DNA of 59,134 nt from NORP309 sp964352735 (GTDB taxonomy: Bacteria; Pseudomonadota; Gammaproteobacteria; Xanthomonadales; Marinicellaceae). Shown here piece by piece: positions 18,351-26,483 of this stretch. Numbering within the stretch: position 1 is the stretch's first letter; the number at the start of each line of letters is the position of its first letter. The notes under the pieces are model-generated. The model made no database searches. It was given only the letters and a program-made list of their open reading frames with translations, and was not told where the DNA came from. Where the stretch lies: positions 1-59,134 of the forward strand of contig CAYGTC010000023.1 in assembly GCA_964352735.1 (NCBI GenBank), written 5' to 3'. The translations under genes were made by a program, and so were the position numbers.

Positions 18351-19382
18351 ATGGCTACTAAAAACACCAACATTACTCACACAACACCTGCATCGTTCCC
18401 TGATCAACTGATCAATGAACCCACTCAGGTTGCCAATCCAGGTAAACACATTAAACAACTTGGGCCACTTCAATATCTGCTCGGCACATGGACCAACAAA
18501 GAATATAATCAAGATACTGGCGCACCCTATTCCTATAATTTGATGCCATTACCCCAAGCAGTCAATACTGGAGGAGACCCCAGTGGCACCAGACCAGCTG
18601 GTTACATACTTAAAAATTTCAAGTATTATGAAGAAATCACCTTTTCTGCCATTTCAGGTGCTGCACCTAACAGAGGTGGAGATTATACCCAAACCGCCAA
18701 TGTCATATTCTATGAACAAAGGGTCTATTTTGCGGAAGGGCCTGATAAAGACCAATTGGTTCATGCAGAAAATGGATCATGGCTTTATCTCGATACGGGC
18801 CCACAACCAGAAGGCGCCTATAATCAAGGCCCCGATGTTCCCTATACTGGTTCAGGTGAAATTCCAGCTCAACCAGCCAATATGCAGATTGCCAAACAAA
18901 TTTCAGTGCCACATGGCAACTCAATTCTAGCCTTGGGTACCGTTGACAGTATCAATGGAGCACTGAACATACCCGATTATGGGGATGGCACCTATCCCAA
19001 TGGTGCTTTACCAAATGGTAAAGTAGACATCAGTCAATATGATAAGCTAACTGATGTGGCCGGTGGCAACCCCTATCCTGAGTTAAACAAAAACCCCAAC
19101 AAGCCTCTGATCAATGGTACACAAACCCCATGCAATAACCATATCAAACTCAATGTCAGTACTGATCCGACCAATGGTGGTTCAGTAACGAATATTCCTT
19201 TTGAAGTACAAAAAGCCAATGTGGTGGATTATAACGCCACTTATTGGCTTGAATCATTTGGGGGTGCAGAAGATTTTACCCAGTTAGCTTATTCGCAAAC
19301 CATTGTAATGAAGATACCAATTAATGGTCAAATGGTTGAATTCCCACATGTTACCGGTAATGTCTTAACCAAAAAAAACTAA
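18351..19382 (+). CDS. Probable heme-binding or nitrobindin-like beta-barrel protein, partner of the flavoenzyme
   Basis: I place the start at 18351, preceded by AAAAAGAG, rather than at an upstream in-frame ATG that overlaps the flavoenzyme gene. The 343-residue product has no signal peptide. The segment LGPLQYLLGTWTNKEY (near residue 35) resembles the opening strand of nitrobindin/FABP-like barrels, and later strands (NVIFYEQRVYF, SVPHGNSILALGTV, NVVDYNATYWLESF, AYSQTIVMKIPI) alternate as in a long beta-barrel. A histidine in VPHGNS could be a heme ligand. The family assignment is tentative. The operon position implies that it handles the substrate, product or peroxide of the adjacent oxidase. 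Confidence 0.55.
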   Translation: MATKNTNITHTTPASFPDQLINEPTQVANPGKHIKQLGPLQYLLGTWTNKEYNQDTGAPYSYNLMPLPQAVNTGGDPSGTRPAGYILKNFKYYEEITFSAISGAAPNRGGDYTQTANVIFYEQRVYFAEGPDKDQLVHAENGSWLYLDTGPQPEGAYNQGPDVPYTGSGEIPAQPANMQIAKQISVPHGNSILALGTVDSINGALNIPDYGDGTYPNGALPNGKVDISQYDKLTDVAGGNPYPELNKNPNKPLINGTQTPCNNHIKLNVSTDPTNGGSVTNIPFEVQKANVVDYNATYWLESFGGAEDFTQLAYSQTIVMKIPINGQMVEFPHVTGNVLTKKN

Positions 19383-19783
19383 AGGTGACCTGTGCTTGAT
19401 TCTGAGTAATTGAGTGTAAGGTCTCTTCGATAAAACCGTTGTAGGCAGTGATGAAAACGTTTTTTCTCACTGCCTTACAATTATATATAGGGTAAAAAAT
19501 AACGCTGCTAAATGCCAAATATTGACTCGGCATCAGCATTGATGAAAGGTATTTTTATTTTATTAACACACGGGTTATTTTTTGTGTTTATAAAAAGACG
19601 GAAAAGTACATGTGCTATACCCTTGATGAAAAATTGAATTTATTATCCATTTGTGATCTAATGTTTCGCTTGATTGGTAGTGCTTGCTGTTTTATGACCC
19701 ACACAGCAATTAAAAGATGCTGAAACTGCATCAATAACGCAGTAACAGAACAAATGAAGTTCATCATCGAGCTAAGGTAAAAT
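19383..19783. other. Intergenic region with repeat copy and near-perfect hairpin
   Basis: A variant of the dispersed 18-base motif lies at 19397-19414, sharing its preceding GACCT-TGC context with the copy at 25588-25612. A long hairpin (19444-19451 with 19467-19474, extended inwards by an AAAAC/GTTTT stem) follows. It has no T-run on the plus strand. No gene is visible. Confidence 0.5.
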
Positions 19784-20338
19784 ATGATTAAATCTAATAA
19801 TGATGACAATGCTGCCCTTTTGGTTATTGATATTCAAGAAGAATGCACAGGACCTGAGGCAAAGCCCGAGTATTCATATTCAGGTGTTGATCAATTTATA
19901 GCAAATACCAACGCTTACATAGAGCGTGCGTACAATCGGGGCGATCTCGTTGTTTATGTTAAACACGTGGATTATCGTTTATTGAAAATGCTCATTTCTA
20001 AGGTCTTTTTCTGGACCACTATAAAAGAATCACCTGGATTGAAAATTGACTCCAGAATTAAGCGGGTATCTTCACACATAATACCTAAAAGTCGACAAAG
20101 TGCATTTTCAAACCCAGAACTGGACACTTTGTTAAAAGAAAATAAAATAAAAAAAGTTGAGCTCCTCGGGCTTGATGCCGCCTATTGTGTTCAAGCAACC
20201 GCTTTTCACGGACTGGACAGAAATTATGATGTTACCATTTTTACTGATGCAGTAGTGACAGATAATTTCGACCGTTGGGAACAACTTAAAAATAAACTTT
20301 CTAAGCAGGGAGCGGCCCTTAAAGCGTTACTGAGTTAG
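19784..20338 (+). CDS. Isochorismatase-family cysteine hydrolase
   Basis: A 184-residue cytosolic protein with the full catalytic triad of the isochorismatase-like fold: D16 in LLVIDIQEE, K102 in IIPKSRQSAF, and C135 in LLGLDAAYCVQATA. The VVYVKH and TIFTDAVV strands match the family. Members hydrolyse isochorismate, nicotinamide, carbamoyl compounds or peptides. The generic YCVQ active-site sequence does not define the substrate. A TAAGG ribosome-binding site supports the start. Confidence 0.85.
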   Translation: MIKSNNDDNAALLVIDIQEECTGPEAKPEYSYSGVDQFIANTNAYIERAYNRGDLVVYVKHVDYRLLKMLISKVFFWTTIKESPGLKIDSRIKRVSSHIIPKSRQSAFSNPELDTLLKENKIKKVELLGLDAAYCVQATAFHGLDRNYDVTIFTDAVVTDNFDRWEQLKNKLSKQGAALKALLS

Positions 20339-20528
20339 TATGTGTATGAACTCAGTCTGTAAAAAAGTAACTAGACACAGCTTGGATACTTGTGGCGAGC
20401 CACCCTATTCTCAATATCGATTAAATGCGCACAATATAAAGAATACATGAATTAATATCTAGAATTATCAAAATCGCCTTTCGACTGTATTACATGATAA
20501 AAACACCAATATTCCATTAGGACAATTT

Positions 20529-21218
20529 ATGACAGAACATGCTCCAATTTATTTACTTGCCGATAGTCAACCGCTATTTTTAAAAGAAGACGGTAAATCG
20601 CTACTTAACCGTATCAAAGCTGATATTAATAAAAGCTCAATCAAAGCCGCTTATGTTGGTGCGTCCAATGGTAATGAACCAGCCTTTTATGAAATTTTCA
20701 CCGTGGCCATGAATGCTGCTGGTATCGATGACACGCGAATGATATCAGCATTTTTTGAACCAGAGGATAAGGCCTTCTTTGCGGATGCCGATATCATATT
20801 GCTGGCAGGTGGCGATGTCGACCGAGGCTGGAAGACATTTCAAGCCGTGGGCTTGGAAGATGCTATTCGTGAACGCTATCAAGCTGGCGCCACGCTTATT
20901 GGTGTCTCAGCAGGTGCCGTGCAACTCGGTATGCTTTCTTTTAAAAGCCCACCGCAAAACGAAGAGGCATTCAATACTTTTCAAATCATCCCGCTGTGTA
21001 TCGGCGCGCATGAAGAGGCAACTGAATGGGCAAATTTAAAAGCGTTAATTTCCCATCAAAACACATGGCCACGAGGTTTAGGAATTCCCTTTGGCGGCGC
21101 TGTTGTTTACTATCCCGATCATAGTTTTGAGGCCCTATACAAACCTGCACACGAATGGATATATAATGAAGAGGAGCACATATTTAAAAAAAGTTTGTTA
21201 ATGAGTGTCGCCAAATAA
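20529..21218 (+). CDS. Peptidase S51 / cyanophycinase-like glutamine amidotransferase-fold protein
   Basis: A 229-residue protein with the nucleophile elbow GVSAGA (S127) and the preceding LLAGGD (94-96) loop that typify family S51 (dipeptidase E, cyanophycinase). The core AYVGASNGNEPAFY and the later GLGIPFGGAVVYYPD fit the fold. S51 enzymes cleave aspartyl dipeptides or cyanophycin; this shorter version most resembles uncharacterised type-1 glutamine amidotransferase-like proteins. No signal peptide is seen, so it is probably cytosolic. An AGGA ribosome-binding site lies nine bases before the ATG. It stands alone between unlinked genes. Confidence 0.75.
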   Translation: MTEHAPIYLLADSQPLFLKEDGKSLLNRIKADINKSSIKAAYVGASNGNEPAFYEIFTVAMNAAGIDDTRMISAFFEPEDKAFFADADIILLAGGDVDRGWKTFQAVGLEDAIRERYQAGATLIGVSAGAVQLGMLSFKSPPQNEEAFNTFQIIPLCIGAHEEATEWANLKALISHQNTWPRGLGIPFGGAVVYYPDHSFEALYKPAHEWIYNEEEHIFKKSLLMSVAK

Positions 21219-21340
21219 ACCAGATTTTCCTTAAGATGAATCAACATCTGTACTTGTGCTAACATAAGAGCACAAGTACATAAGCATATGCCTTTTGCAA
21301 AAGTATAAATTTCAATTTTATTTTCTAAAAAATACATGCC

Positions 21341-21853
21341 TCATTTATTGTTGTGCTCCGACTTTATCTCAACTCGGTTATAAAGGCTGTTTTTCTCGAG
21401 TGCCACAATTGTTTGCCCCAATAATTCATAAATATTGACCCCAATTTCAGCATTCAAGTTTGCATAAGCCTTTATGATGATATCAGTGTGTTGATTTAAC
21501 AATTCACACTGCTTTAAACCAACTTCTGTTAATCGAAAAACCTTTCGGCGACTGTCATGAGGATCAGGACCACTGCTCAATAAATCCAATCGAGTCAATA
21601 CAGGGGTTTTCTGTGAAACCAGTTGATGTGATTGCTGCAAGTACTTTGCAATATCAGCAATAGAAGCCGAACCAAGATTAACCAAAGCCACCATTAAAGA
21701 GCAAGAACGAACTGGGACAATAATTCCCAGTTCCTGAAATACTTCCGCCACCTGTTGTTCAATAAGTGCGCTCAATTTATCAACACGTTTACCCAAAAAG
21801 GATGCATTATCAGAATCCATTTGAATGTTATACTTCATAATACCATTGCTCAT
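21341..21853 (-). CDS. MarR-family winged-helix regulator
   Basis: A 170-residue protein. ASIADIAKYLQQSHQLVSQKTPVLTRLDLL is the recognition helix-turn-helix, and SSGPDPHDSRRKVFRLTEVGLKQ is the characteristic wing with the conserved D-x-R. Flanking helices would dimerise. It begins three bases after the stop codon of the S41 peptidase gene, so the two are surely co-transcribed and probably translationally coupled. The promoter of the operon contains two overlapping TACAATATATTGTA palindromes, a plausible operator, implying autoregulation. The ligand is unknown. Confidence 0.85.
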   Translation of the reverse strand: MSNGIMKYNIQMDSDNASFLGKRVDKLSALIEQQVAEVFQELGIIVPVRSCSLMVALVNLGSASIADIAKYLQQSHQLVSQKTPVLTRLDLLSSGPDPHDSRRKVFRLTEVGLKQCELLNQHTDIIIKAYANLNAEIGVNIYELLGQTIVALEKNSLYNRVEIKSEHNNK

Positions 21854-21856
21854 ATG

Positions 21857-23194
21857 TTAATCATTAATTCGTTTATAAAATTTGCTGCCTCCATTATAAA
21901 TGGTGCGCTTCAAACCTTTAACCCTATCATTTTCAAAGACCACTTCAAAACGAAAATCATCTGTTCCTTCAAGTCCAAATTGTGTTTGTGATAAAGGAAT
22001 TAAACGAAGCTTTCCACGTTCGCCCCAATAATAATACATTGCCTTATCTTCATAAACAATTTTACGACCTTCATAAACACCAATAATCTTTTTGATTGTA
22101 TCTTCAGTCAAAGTCACCGGAGATATCTGTGCATCTATGTGTTTCATAGTCCAAGAATAAAGTGATTTATCCTCTGCATGTGTCATCAGCAGCTCAATGG
22201 CTTTTTTATGAGCAATGTCTTTTGCATTATAAGAGCTAACGACTATATCAGGCTCTACCCCAATGCCTTCAAAATCTTTTTCTGATACGGGACCTTTAAG
22301 CTCACCAATGGGCACTTGCAGAAAAAATTGATCATCTATAATTTTGCGATCCACAGGATGTGCTCCACCAGCAGTCTGTTGTCCAATAATTGTGGCACGA
22401 TTCAAATCTTTTAAAATAAAGGCCATCCATTCTGCCGCTGAGAAAGTGGTTGTGCTGGTCAAAACAAAAATCGGCTTTTCTGGGGTACGATTGCCAAGAA
22501 CAAATGGCAAGACCCAATCTTCTTTTTCAATGCGTTTGCCATCCTCAATAATATAATAGCTGTAAAGTTTTTGTGTATTTTCTGTTGAGAAGAAATAACT
22601 TAACAAAAGTTGCACCATTTCCATATGGCCACCGTTATTTGAACGCAAATCAATAATGATAGCATCTGTACGCTCTAAAAAATTCATCGCTAAAGACATG
22701 GCATGGTAACCATTTTCAGGATTAGCAAAATAATTAAAACTCAGATAACCGATATTGCCTTGTAAAATACTTAAATCTTTTAAGCCGAAATTTTTCTTTT
22801 GGTCTTCTTTCAATTCTTGTTCGATTAACATTTTATCGCTACTTGATTGTTGAGCCTTCCTCTGATCAGCAACCCAATTGGAATCTACACCCACAAAAAA
22901 ATGCAAGTCATTACTAACATCTTGTATATCAATAGTCAGTTGACTAGCAAATTCTGATACATTATCAATAGCACGATATCCTCCTTTTTTGACTTTATCT
23001 TGTAAAAATTTTGCAATAGACTCACTCATGTTAGGAAAAACATAGTTGTTCTTAAGTGTTTTAATCAATCGATCAATAATCCTTATTTTTTCTTTTGTTG
23101 GTAAAGAACCTTTCATTTCATCACTAACAGCAACAGATGCCAAAAACAAAGCCAAAAAAAACACCATCAAATGGATCAATAGTTTGTTATTCAT
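21857..23194 (-). CDS. Exported S41-family (IRBP/CtpA-type) serine peptidase
   Basis: A 445-residue protein with a signal peptide (about 1-24). GNIGYLSFNYF, IIIDLRSNNGG and LTSTTTFSAAEW (S252 as nucleophile; E255 nearby) are hallmarks of S41 peptidases of the interphotoreceptor-retinoid-binding-protein type. No PDZ domain is evident between the N-terminal helical region and the catalytic core. A C-terminal ~90-residue beta-rich domain (IIGVYEGRKIVYEDK...) resembles domains found after such cores. It probably acts in the periplasm on unknown peptides. Its ribosome-binding site (GAGG, 23202-23205) lies inside a perfect 54-base palindrome. Confidence 0.85.
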   Translation of the reverse strand: MNNKLLIHLMVFFLALFLASVAVSDEMKGSLPTKEKIRIIDRLIKTLKNNYVFPNMSESIAKFLQDKVKKGGYRAIDNVSEFASQLTIDIQDVSNDLHFFVGVDSNWVADQRKAQQSSSDKMLIEQELKEDQKKNFGLKDLSILQGNIGYLSFNYFANPENGYHAMSLAMNFLERTDAIIIDLRSNNGGHMEMVQLLLSYFFSTENTQKLYSYYIIEDGKRIEKEDWVLPFVLGNRTPEKPIFVLTSTTTFSAAEWMAFILKDLNRATIIGQQTAGGAHPVDRKIIDDQFFLQVPIGELKGPVSEKDFEGIGVEPDIVVSSYNAKDIAHKKAIELLMTHAEDKSLYSWTMKHIDAQISPVTLTEDTIKKIIGVYEGRKIVYEDKAMYYYWGERGKLRLIPLSQTQFGLEGTDDFRFEVVFENDRVKGLKRTIYNGGSKFYKRIND

Positions 23195-23196
23195 AG

Positions 23197-23250
23197 GTAA
23201 ACCTCATTTATACAATATATTGTACAATATATTGTATAAATGAGGTTTAC
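23197..23250 (-). promoter_or_regulatory. Perfect 54-bp palindrome: candidate MarR operator and leader hairpin
   Basis: Bases 23197-23223 are the exact reverse complement of 23224-23250 with no spacer. At the centre, two TACAATATATTGTA boxes overlap by two bases (23211-23236). The element sits 2 bases upstream of the S41 start codon and contains its ribosome-binding site. It could act as a MarR operator at DNA level and, if transcribed, as a hairpin that hides the ribosome-binding site. Confidence 0.75.
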
Positions 23251-23277
23251 ACAAGAAAACTTTAATAATATTGATAT

Positions 23278-23535
23278 TTATTTTTGGAAAAAGCCAAATA
23301 TTGAGCAATATGGATCAGTAATTTTGACAGCTTTTGGATGAATATTTTTACTAAATCCTCTTAAAACACCATTGATGATGCAACTTATTACCACCTCATA
23401 TTGTACTACCGCTTTATCCTTCTGAACATTCAGCAATACCATTGCCCTTGCATCATAAGCATAAATGTGCGACTCACATGAAAACAACTCTGCTATATTC
23501 AAAAAAATTTTGCGGTAATGGGCTGTTATTATCAT
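23278..23535 (-). CDS. Small hypothetical protein, weakly supported
   Basis: An 85-residue frame from ATG at 23535 (a TTG at 23562 would add nine residues), with sequence such as YAYDARAMVLLNVQKDK and VVQYEVVISC. I recognise no family. It lies upstream of the S41 operon on the same strand and divergent from the cyclophilin gene. No clear ribosome-binding site is visible. It could be a real small protein or chance. Confidence 0.3.
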   Translation of the reverse strand: MIITAHYRKIFLNIAELFSCESHIYAYDARAMVLLNVQKDKAVVQYEVVISCIINGVLRGFSKNIHPKAVKITDPYCSIFGFFQK

Positions 23536-23680
23536 AATTTCTAGGATATTTGCATTAGACAACTTATTTTATATATAACCAAAAACCGTGTTTTTTTCAT
23601 AAATCGACCCAGATCTACTCAGTTTAACCATTTTTATACTTATAATATCGGCTTTTAATCGTTAACTAAAAGCAAAAAAC

Positions 23681-24352
23681 ATGATACGAAAAACAACTCA
23701 ATACCACTCTTACTTAATGTTTGTCATACTGACATTAAGCTTATTAATGCTCTCAGGCTGTGAGGTCAAAGCTGATTCTGCAATTACAGAATTAAATGAA
23801 TTTATTACACAACAAAAAGTTGATAAAACTGATGGCAAATGGAAAACAACTTTAAAAAAACCACCTCAAGTTAAGTTCAATGCAAACAAAAAATACAGTT
23901 GGCACTTAGTCACCACCGAAGGTAAGATGGTGGTTGAGTTTTTACCGAAAGAAGCACCTATGCATGTTTCAAGTACTGTATACCTGACTTTATTAGGCTT
24001 TTATGACGACATTAAATTTCACCGTGTGATCAATGGCTTTATGGCTCAAGGAGGTGATCCATTGGGTGTTGGATCGGGCAATCCTGGTTATAAATACGAC
24101 GGTGAATATTCTGGTGAATCTAAACATGACAAAGCAGGAACGTTGAGCATGGCAAATGCAGGCCCAGGCACTGATGGCAGCCAATTTTTCCTTACTTTTA
24201 GGGCTACCCCTCATTTAAATGGCAGGCATACCGTTTTTGGTTACATTACCGAAGGTATGGATGTTCTGAAAAAAATTGAAACTTTTGGTTCTGGATCTGG
24301 TAGACCAACCAAAGAACTCAAAATCATAAAAGCTACTGTCGTTGTAGAGTAA
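23681..24352 (+). CDS. Cyclophilin-type peptidyl-prolyl isomerase lipoprotein
   Basis: A 223-residue protein with a lipoprotein signal ending in the lipobox LSGC (C27) and residues EVKADS after it, which suggests transfer to the outer membrane. The cyclophilin domain starts near residue 70. FHRVINGFMAQGGDP, GSQFFLTFRATPHLNGRHTVFG and GMDVLKKIE contain the catalytic arginine, the FMAQGG core and the HTVFG signature of the PpiA group. It should isomerise X-Pro bonds in envelope proteins. A terminator follows 20 bases after the stop codon. Confidence 0.92.
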   Translation: MIRKTTQYHSYLMFVILTLSLLMLSGCEVKADSAITELNEFITQQKVDKTDGKWKTTLKKPPQVKFNANKKYSWHLVTTEGKMVVEFLPKEAPMHVSSTVYLTLLGFYDDIKFHRVINGFMAQGGDPLGVGSGNPGYKYDGEYSGESKHDKAGTLSMANAGPGTDGSQFFLTFRATPHLNGRHTVFGYITEGMDVLKKIETFGSGSGRPTKELKIIKATVVVE

Positions 24353-24371
24353 AAAAACACCATCTATATAT

Positions 24372-24405
24372 AAGCCTGGTTTATCCTTTTAAACCAGGTT
24401 TGTTT
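24372..24405 (+). terminator. Terminator of the cyclophilin gene
   Basis: A 9-bp stem (24375-24383 with 24390-24398), flanked by short pairing, is followed by a T-rich stretch. Confidence 0.8.
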
Positions 24406-24524
24406 TATTTCATAAATCACATAATAATGAACAGCAAATTAAAGAAAAACTGAGCAATGTACATTTAAACTAAAAACACACCTAAAACCTTTGTATTGAT
24501 TAGCAAAAACTATATATGACTAAC

Positions 24525-24674
24525 TCATTGCTCAAACCCACTGACAAAAATAATTTCTGATCCATTTAAGTTAAATACATAGGCAGCACCTGAGTTTAAA
24601 CCATGATCATAGTCCCATGCTGCTCCAGCCAATACATAATCATTAAAAAGGCTTAAGCCTCTGCCAAATTTATC
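24525..24674 (-). pseudogene. C-terminal remnant of an FG-GAP protein with the IFxxGFE tag
   Basis: The minus strand encodes about 49 residues without interruption: a partial FG-GAP blade (DKFGRGLSLFNDYVLAGAAW, then SGAAYVFN) followed by EIIFVSGFEQ and a TGA stop at 24525-24527. The upstream part of the gene is missing; the frame dissolves into unrelated sequence beyond 24674. The tag matches the ends of the genes at 35 and 46821. Confidence 0.7.
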
Positions 24675-25684
24675 AAATTAAAAAAATCTATACACGCCCT
24701 TAAAATAATTACCGATAACCTAATGTCACTAATGGGCTATCAAAATGGGATGAAATTATATTAAAAAATCCACAGTTCATGGACCAAAAACTTCTAAAAT
24801 CAATGGTTATACAGAATTATTTACAGGGCCCAGATTTTGAAAAACTGGCACTTGAAAAAAATCAATGTTATCCAAAAAAATCAAAATTTTATAGATTAAT
24901 TTGTAGAGATTTAGATGTCATCTGACAGATTTCGATTTAAACTTCCACATATGTGCTGAATGAATATTAATGAACATTTAAGAACAGAGTATTTCATTGA
25001 CTAAATCTTTTGCCTTATTACTGAATGATTTTGTGATGAGTTTAAGCTCTATTTTCTCTAAATCATCTGTGACCTTCAAAACCCCAAAGGTTGTCTTTAC
25101 TCTTTTTTATTGATCGCCAATTAAAAATTAAGGATGATTTGAGCCATTCATTAAATTACAAAGCCAAGTCACCTCTTTAATCTAGCCAATCATATTGCTT
25201 GTGATTGATGTCGTGTAGGTGGCTGTGTCGATCCTTCTCACTCTGCTTTTTAAATGATCACATAGGTGATGATATGTTTTGGTAGTTGAGGTGGCGATTA
25301 AAGTGATAAAACTTCTGCAAGCCACTTCCTAATGGTAAAACCCGTAGAGCCATCAATCTCTAATCAGACTGATTTCAGAGCTCTTTCATCCGCTTTTTTT
25401 TAAGCAACAAGTCTGTATATCTGGTTAAATTTTTATTAGAACCTGTATTATATACGGGGCTTTTAACCGCTTTATCATTAAACTTTAGCAATGATAAATC
25501 AAATTTCTTACTTCTATTTTTCTAATAAACTGTGATATAGTTATTACTTGATTTTGTTGAATTTGTGGTAGTTTAAATGCTTATTATCAATGACCCAGAA
25601 TCATGCAAAGGTCCCCTATTATGAGCTTATTGTTTTATATGTATTTTAAACAATATTCATTCCAATCAATCAAGAAAAGAAGCT
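24675..25684. other. Gene graveyard upstream of the giant surface-protein gene
   Basis: There is no intact gene. An open frame on the plus strand ends at 24925 and could encode MDQKLLKSMVIQNYLQGP and about 30 further residues from ATG 24779; it looks like a fragment. On the minus strand 24978-25098 encodes a 36-codon stop-free tail (TFGVLKVTDDLEKIELKL and on) preceded by a frame interrupted by stops, which looks like a decayed protein gene. A minus-strand copy of the dispersed repeat lies at 25588-25612, where it would be the leading edge of that decayed segment. I cannot name the ancestral proteins. Confidence 0.45.
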
Positions 25685-26071
25685 ATGAAAAATAAGGTGA
25701 ATCAATTATTTAAACAAAACACACAAATTAGAATCTTTAATATTCATCTATACCTATTGAGTTTTGTTATTTTAATACTGTCAAATACTCATATTCAAGC
25801 CCAAACTCCAGTAGTTTTGAGCAATTTACCTGAAACCAATGGAACAGGCGATACAACCCCTGGTATACCTGAAGTTAATAATGGTGAGCTTACTGGCACA
25901 GGTGTGGGTGAAAATGATCTCAATGCCAGTGATTCAGTTAAGGTTACTGGTGCAGGTAAACCTACCATTAGTAAAACCGGTGATGCCAATCTGCAAATCC
26001 TAGAAACCACAACCATGACGCTTTCCGTTGATATTGCTGTAGGTACCACCTACGGCACCAGCTGCCGATAA
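25685..26071 (+). pseudogene. 5' fragment of the giant surface-protein gene, up to the frameshift
   Basis: A 128-codon fragment holding the start codon (AAGAAG ribosome-binding site), signal peptide, and the beginning of a partial DUF11 unit. It runs out of frame at about 26040; the correct continuation (PPTAPAADNDPLFFNFG) is in the next frame from 26046 on. Confidence 0.75.
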
Positions 26072-26483
26072 CGATCCCTTATTTTTTAATTTTGGTACCA
26101 TCATCAATTCGGCGACTGTCCCCCAGACTATTAGCATCACTTATGAAGTACAACCCACCAATATTCTGGGTAACCAGAACACAACACCCTTAATCAATAC
26201 TGCCGCCTTAAGTTATCAAGGCGTGACTCTGCCGTTGCCCAGTGATATCGCGACCATTACGGTGATTGAACCCAATCTCGAGGTCACCTCAAGCATCACA
26301 GATGGCGCTGCTGACAGTGATGCCGGCGATACAATTGAATATACATTGACAGTAACCAACACGGCAAGTGCAGCCAGTGCATTCCGTGTAGACCTAAAAG
26401 ATAGACTCCCCACTGCTCTCTTGGGTGGTACACCTACTTTTAATATAACGAGTTTAGATAACGATGGCGGACAGGTTATTTAA

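Noticed and set aside
25823..25850. LPETNG near the N-terminus of the giant protein, resembling a sortase LPxTG motif
   Set aside because: It lies just after the signal peptide, with no hydrophobic segment and basic tail after it; the real anchor is the IPTL-CTERM-like end.
26030..26071. Programmed frameshifting in the giant gene
   Set aside because: No slippery heptamer or downstream structure is evident at the site, and three nonsense codons in the same gene make simple damage more likely.
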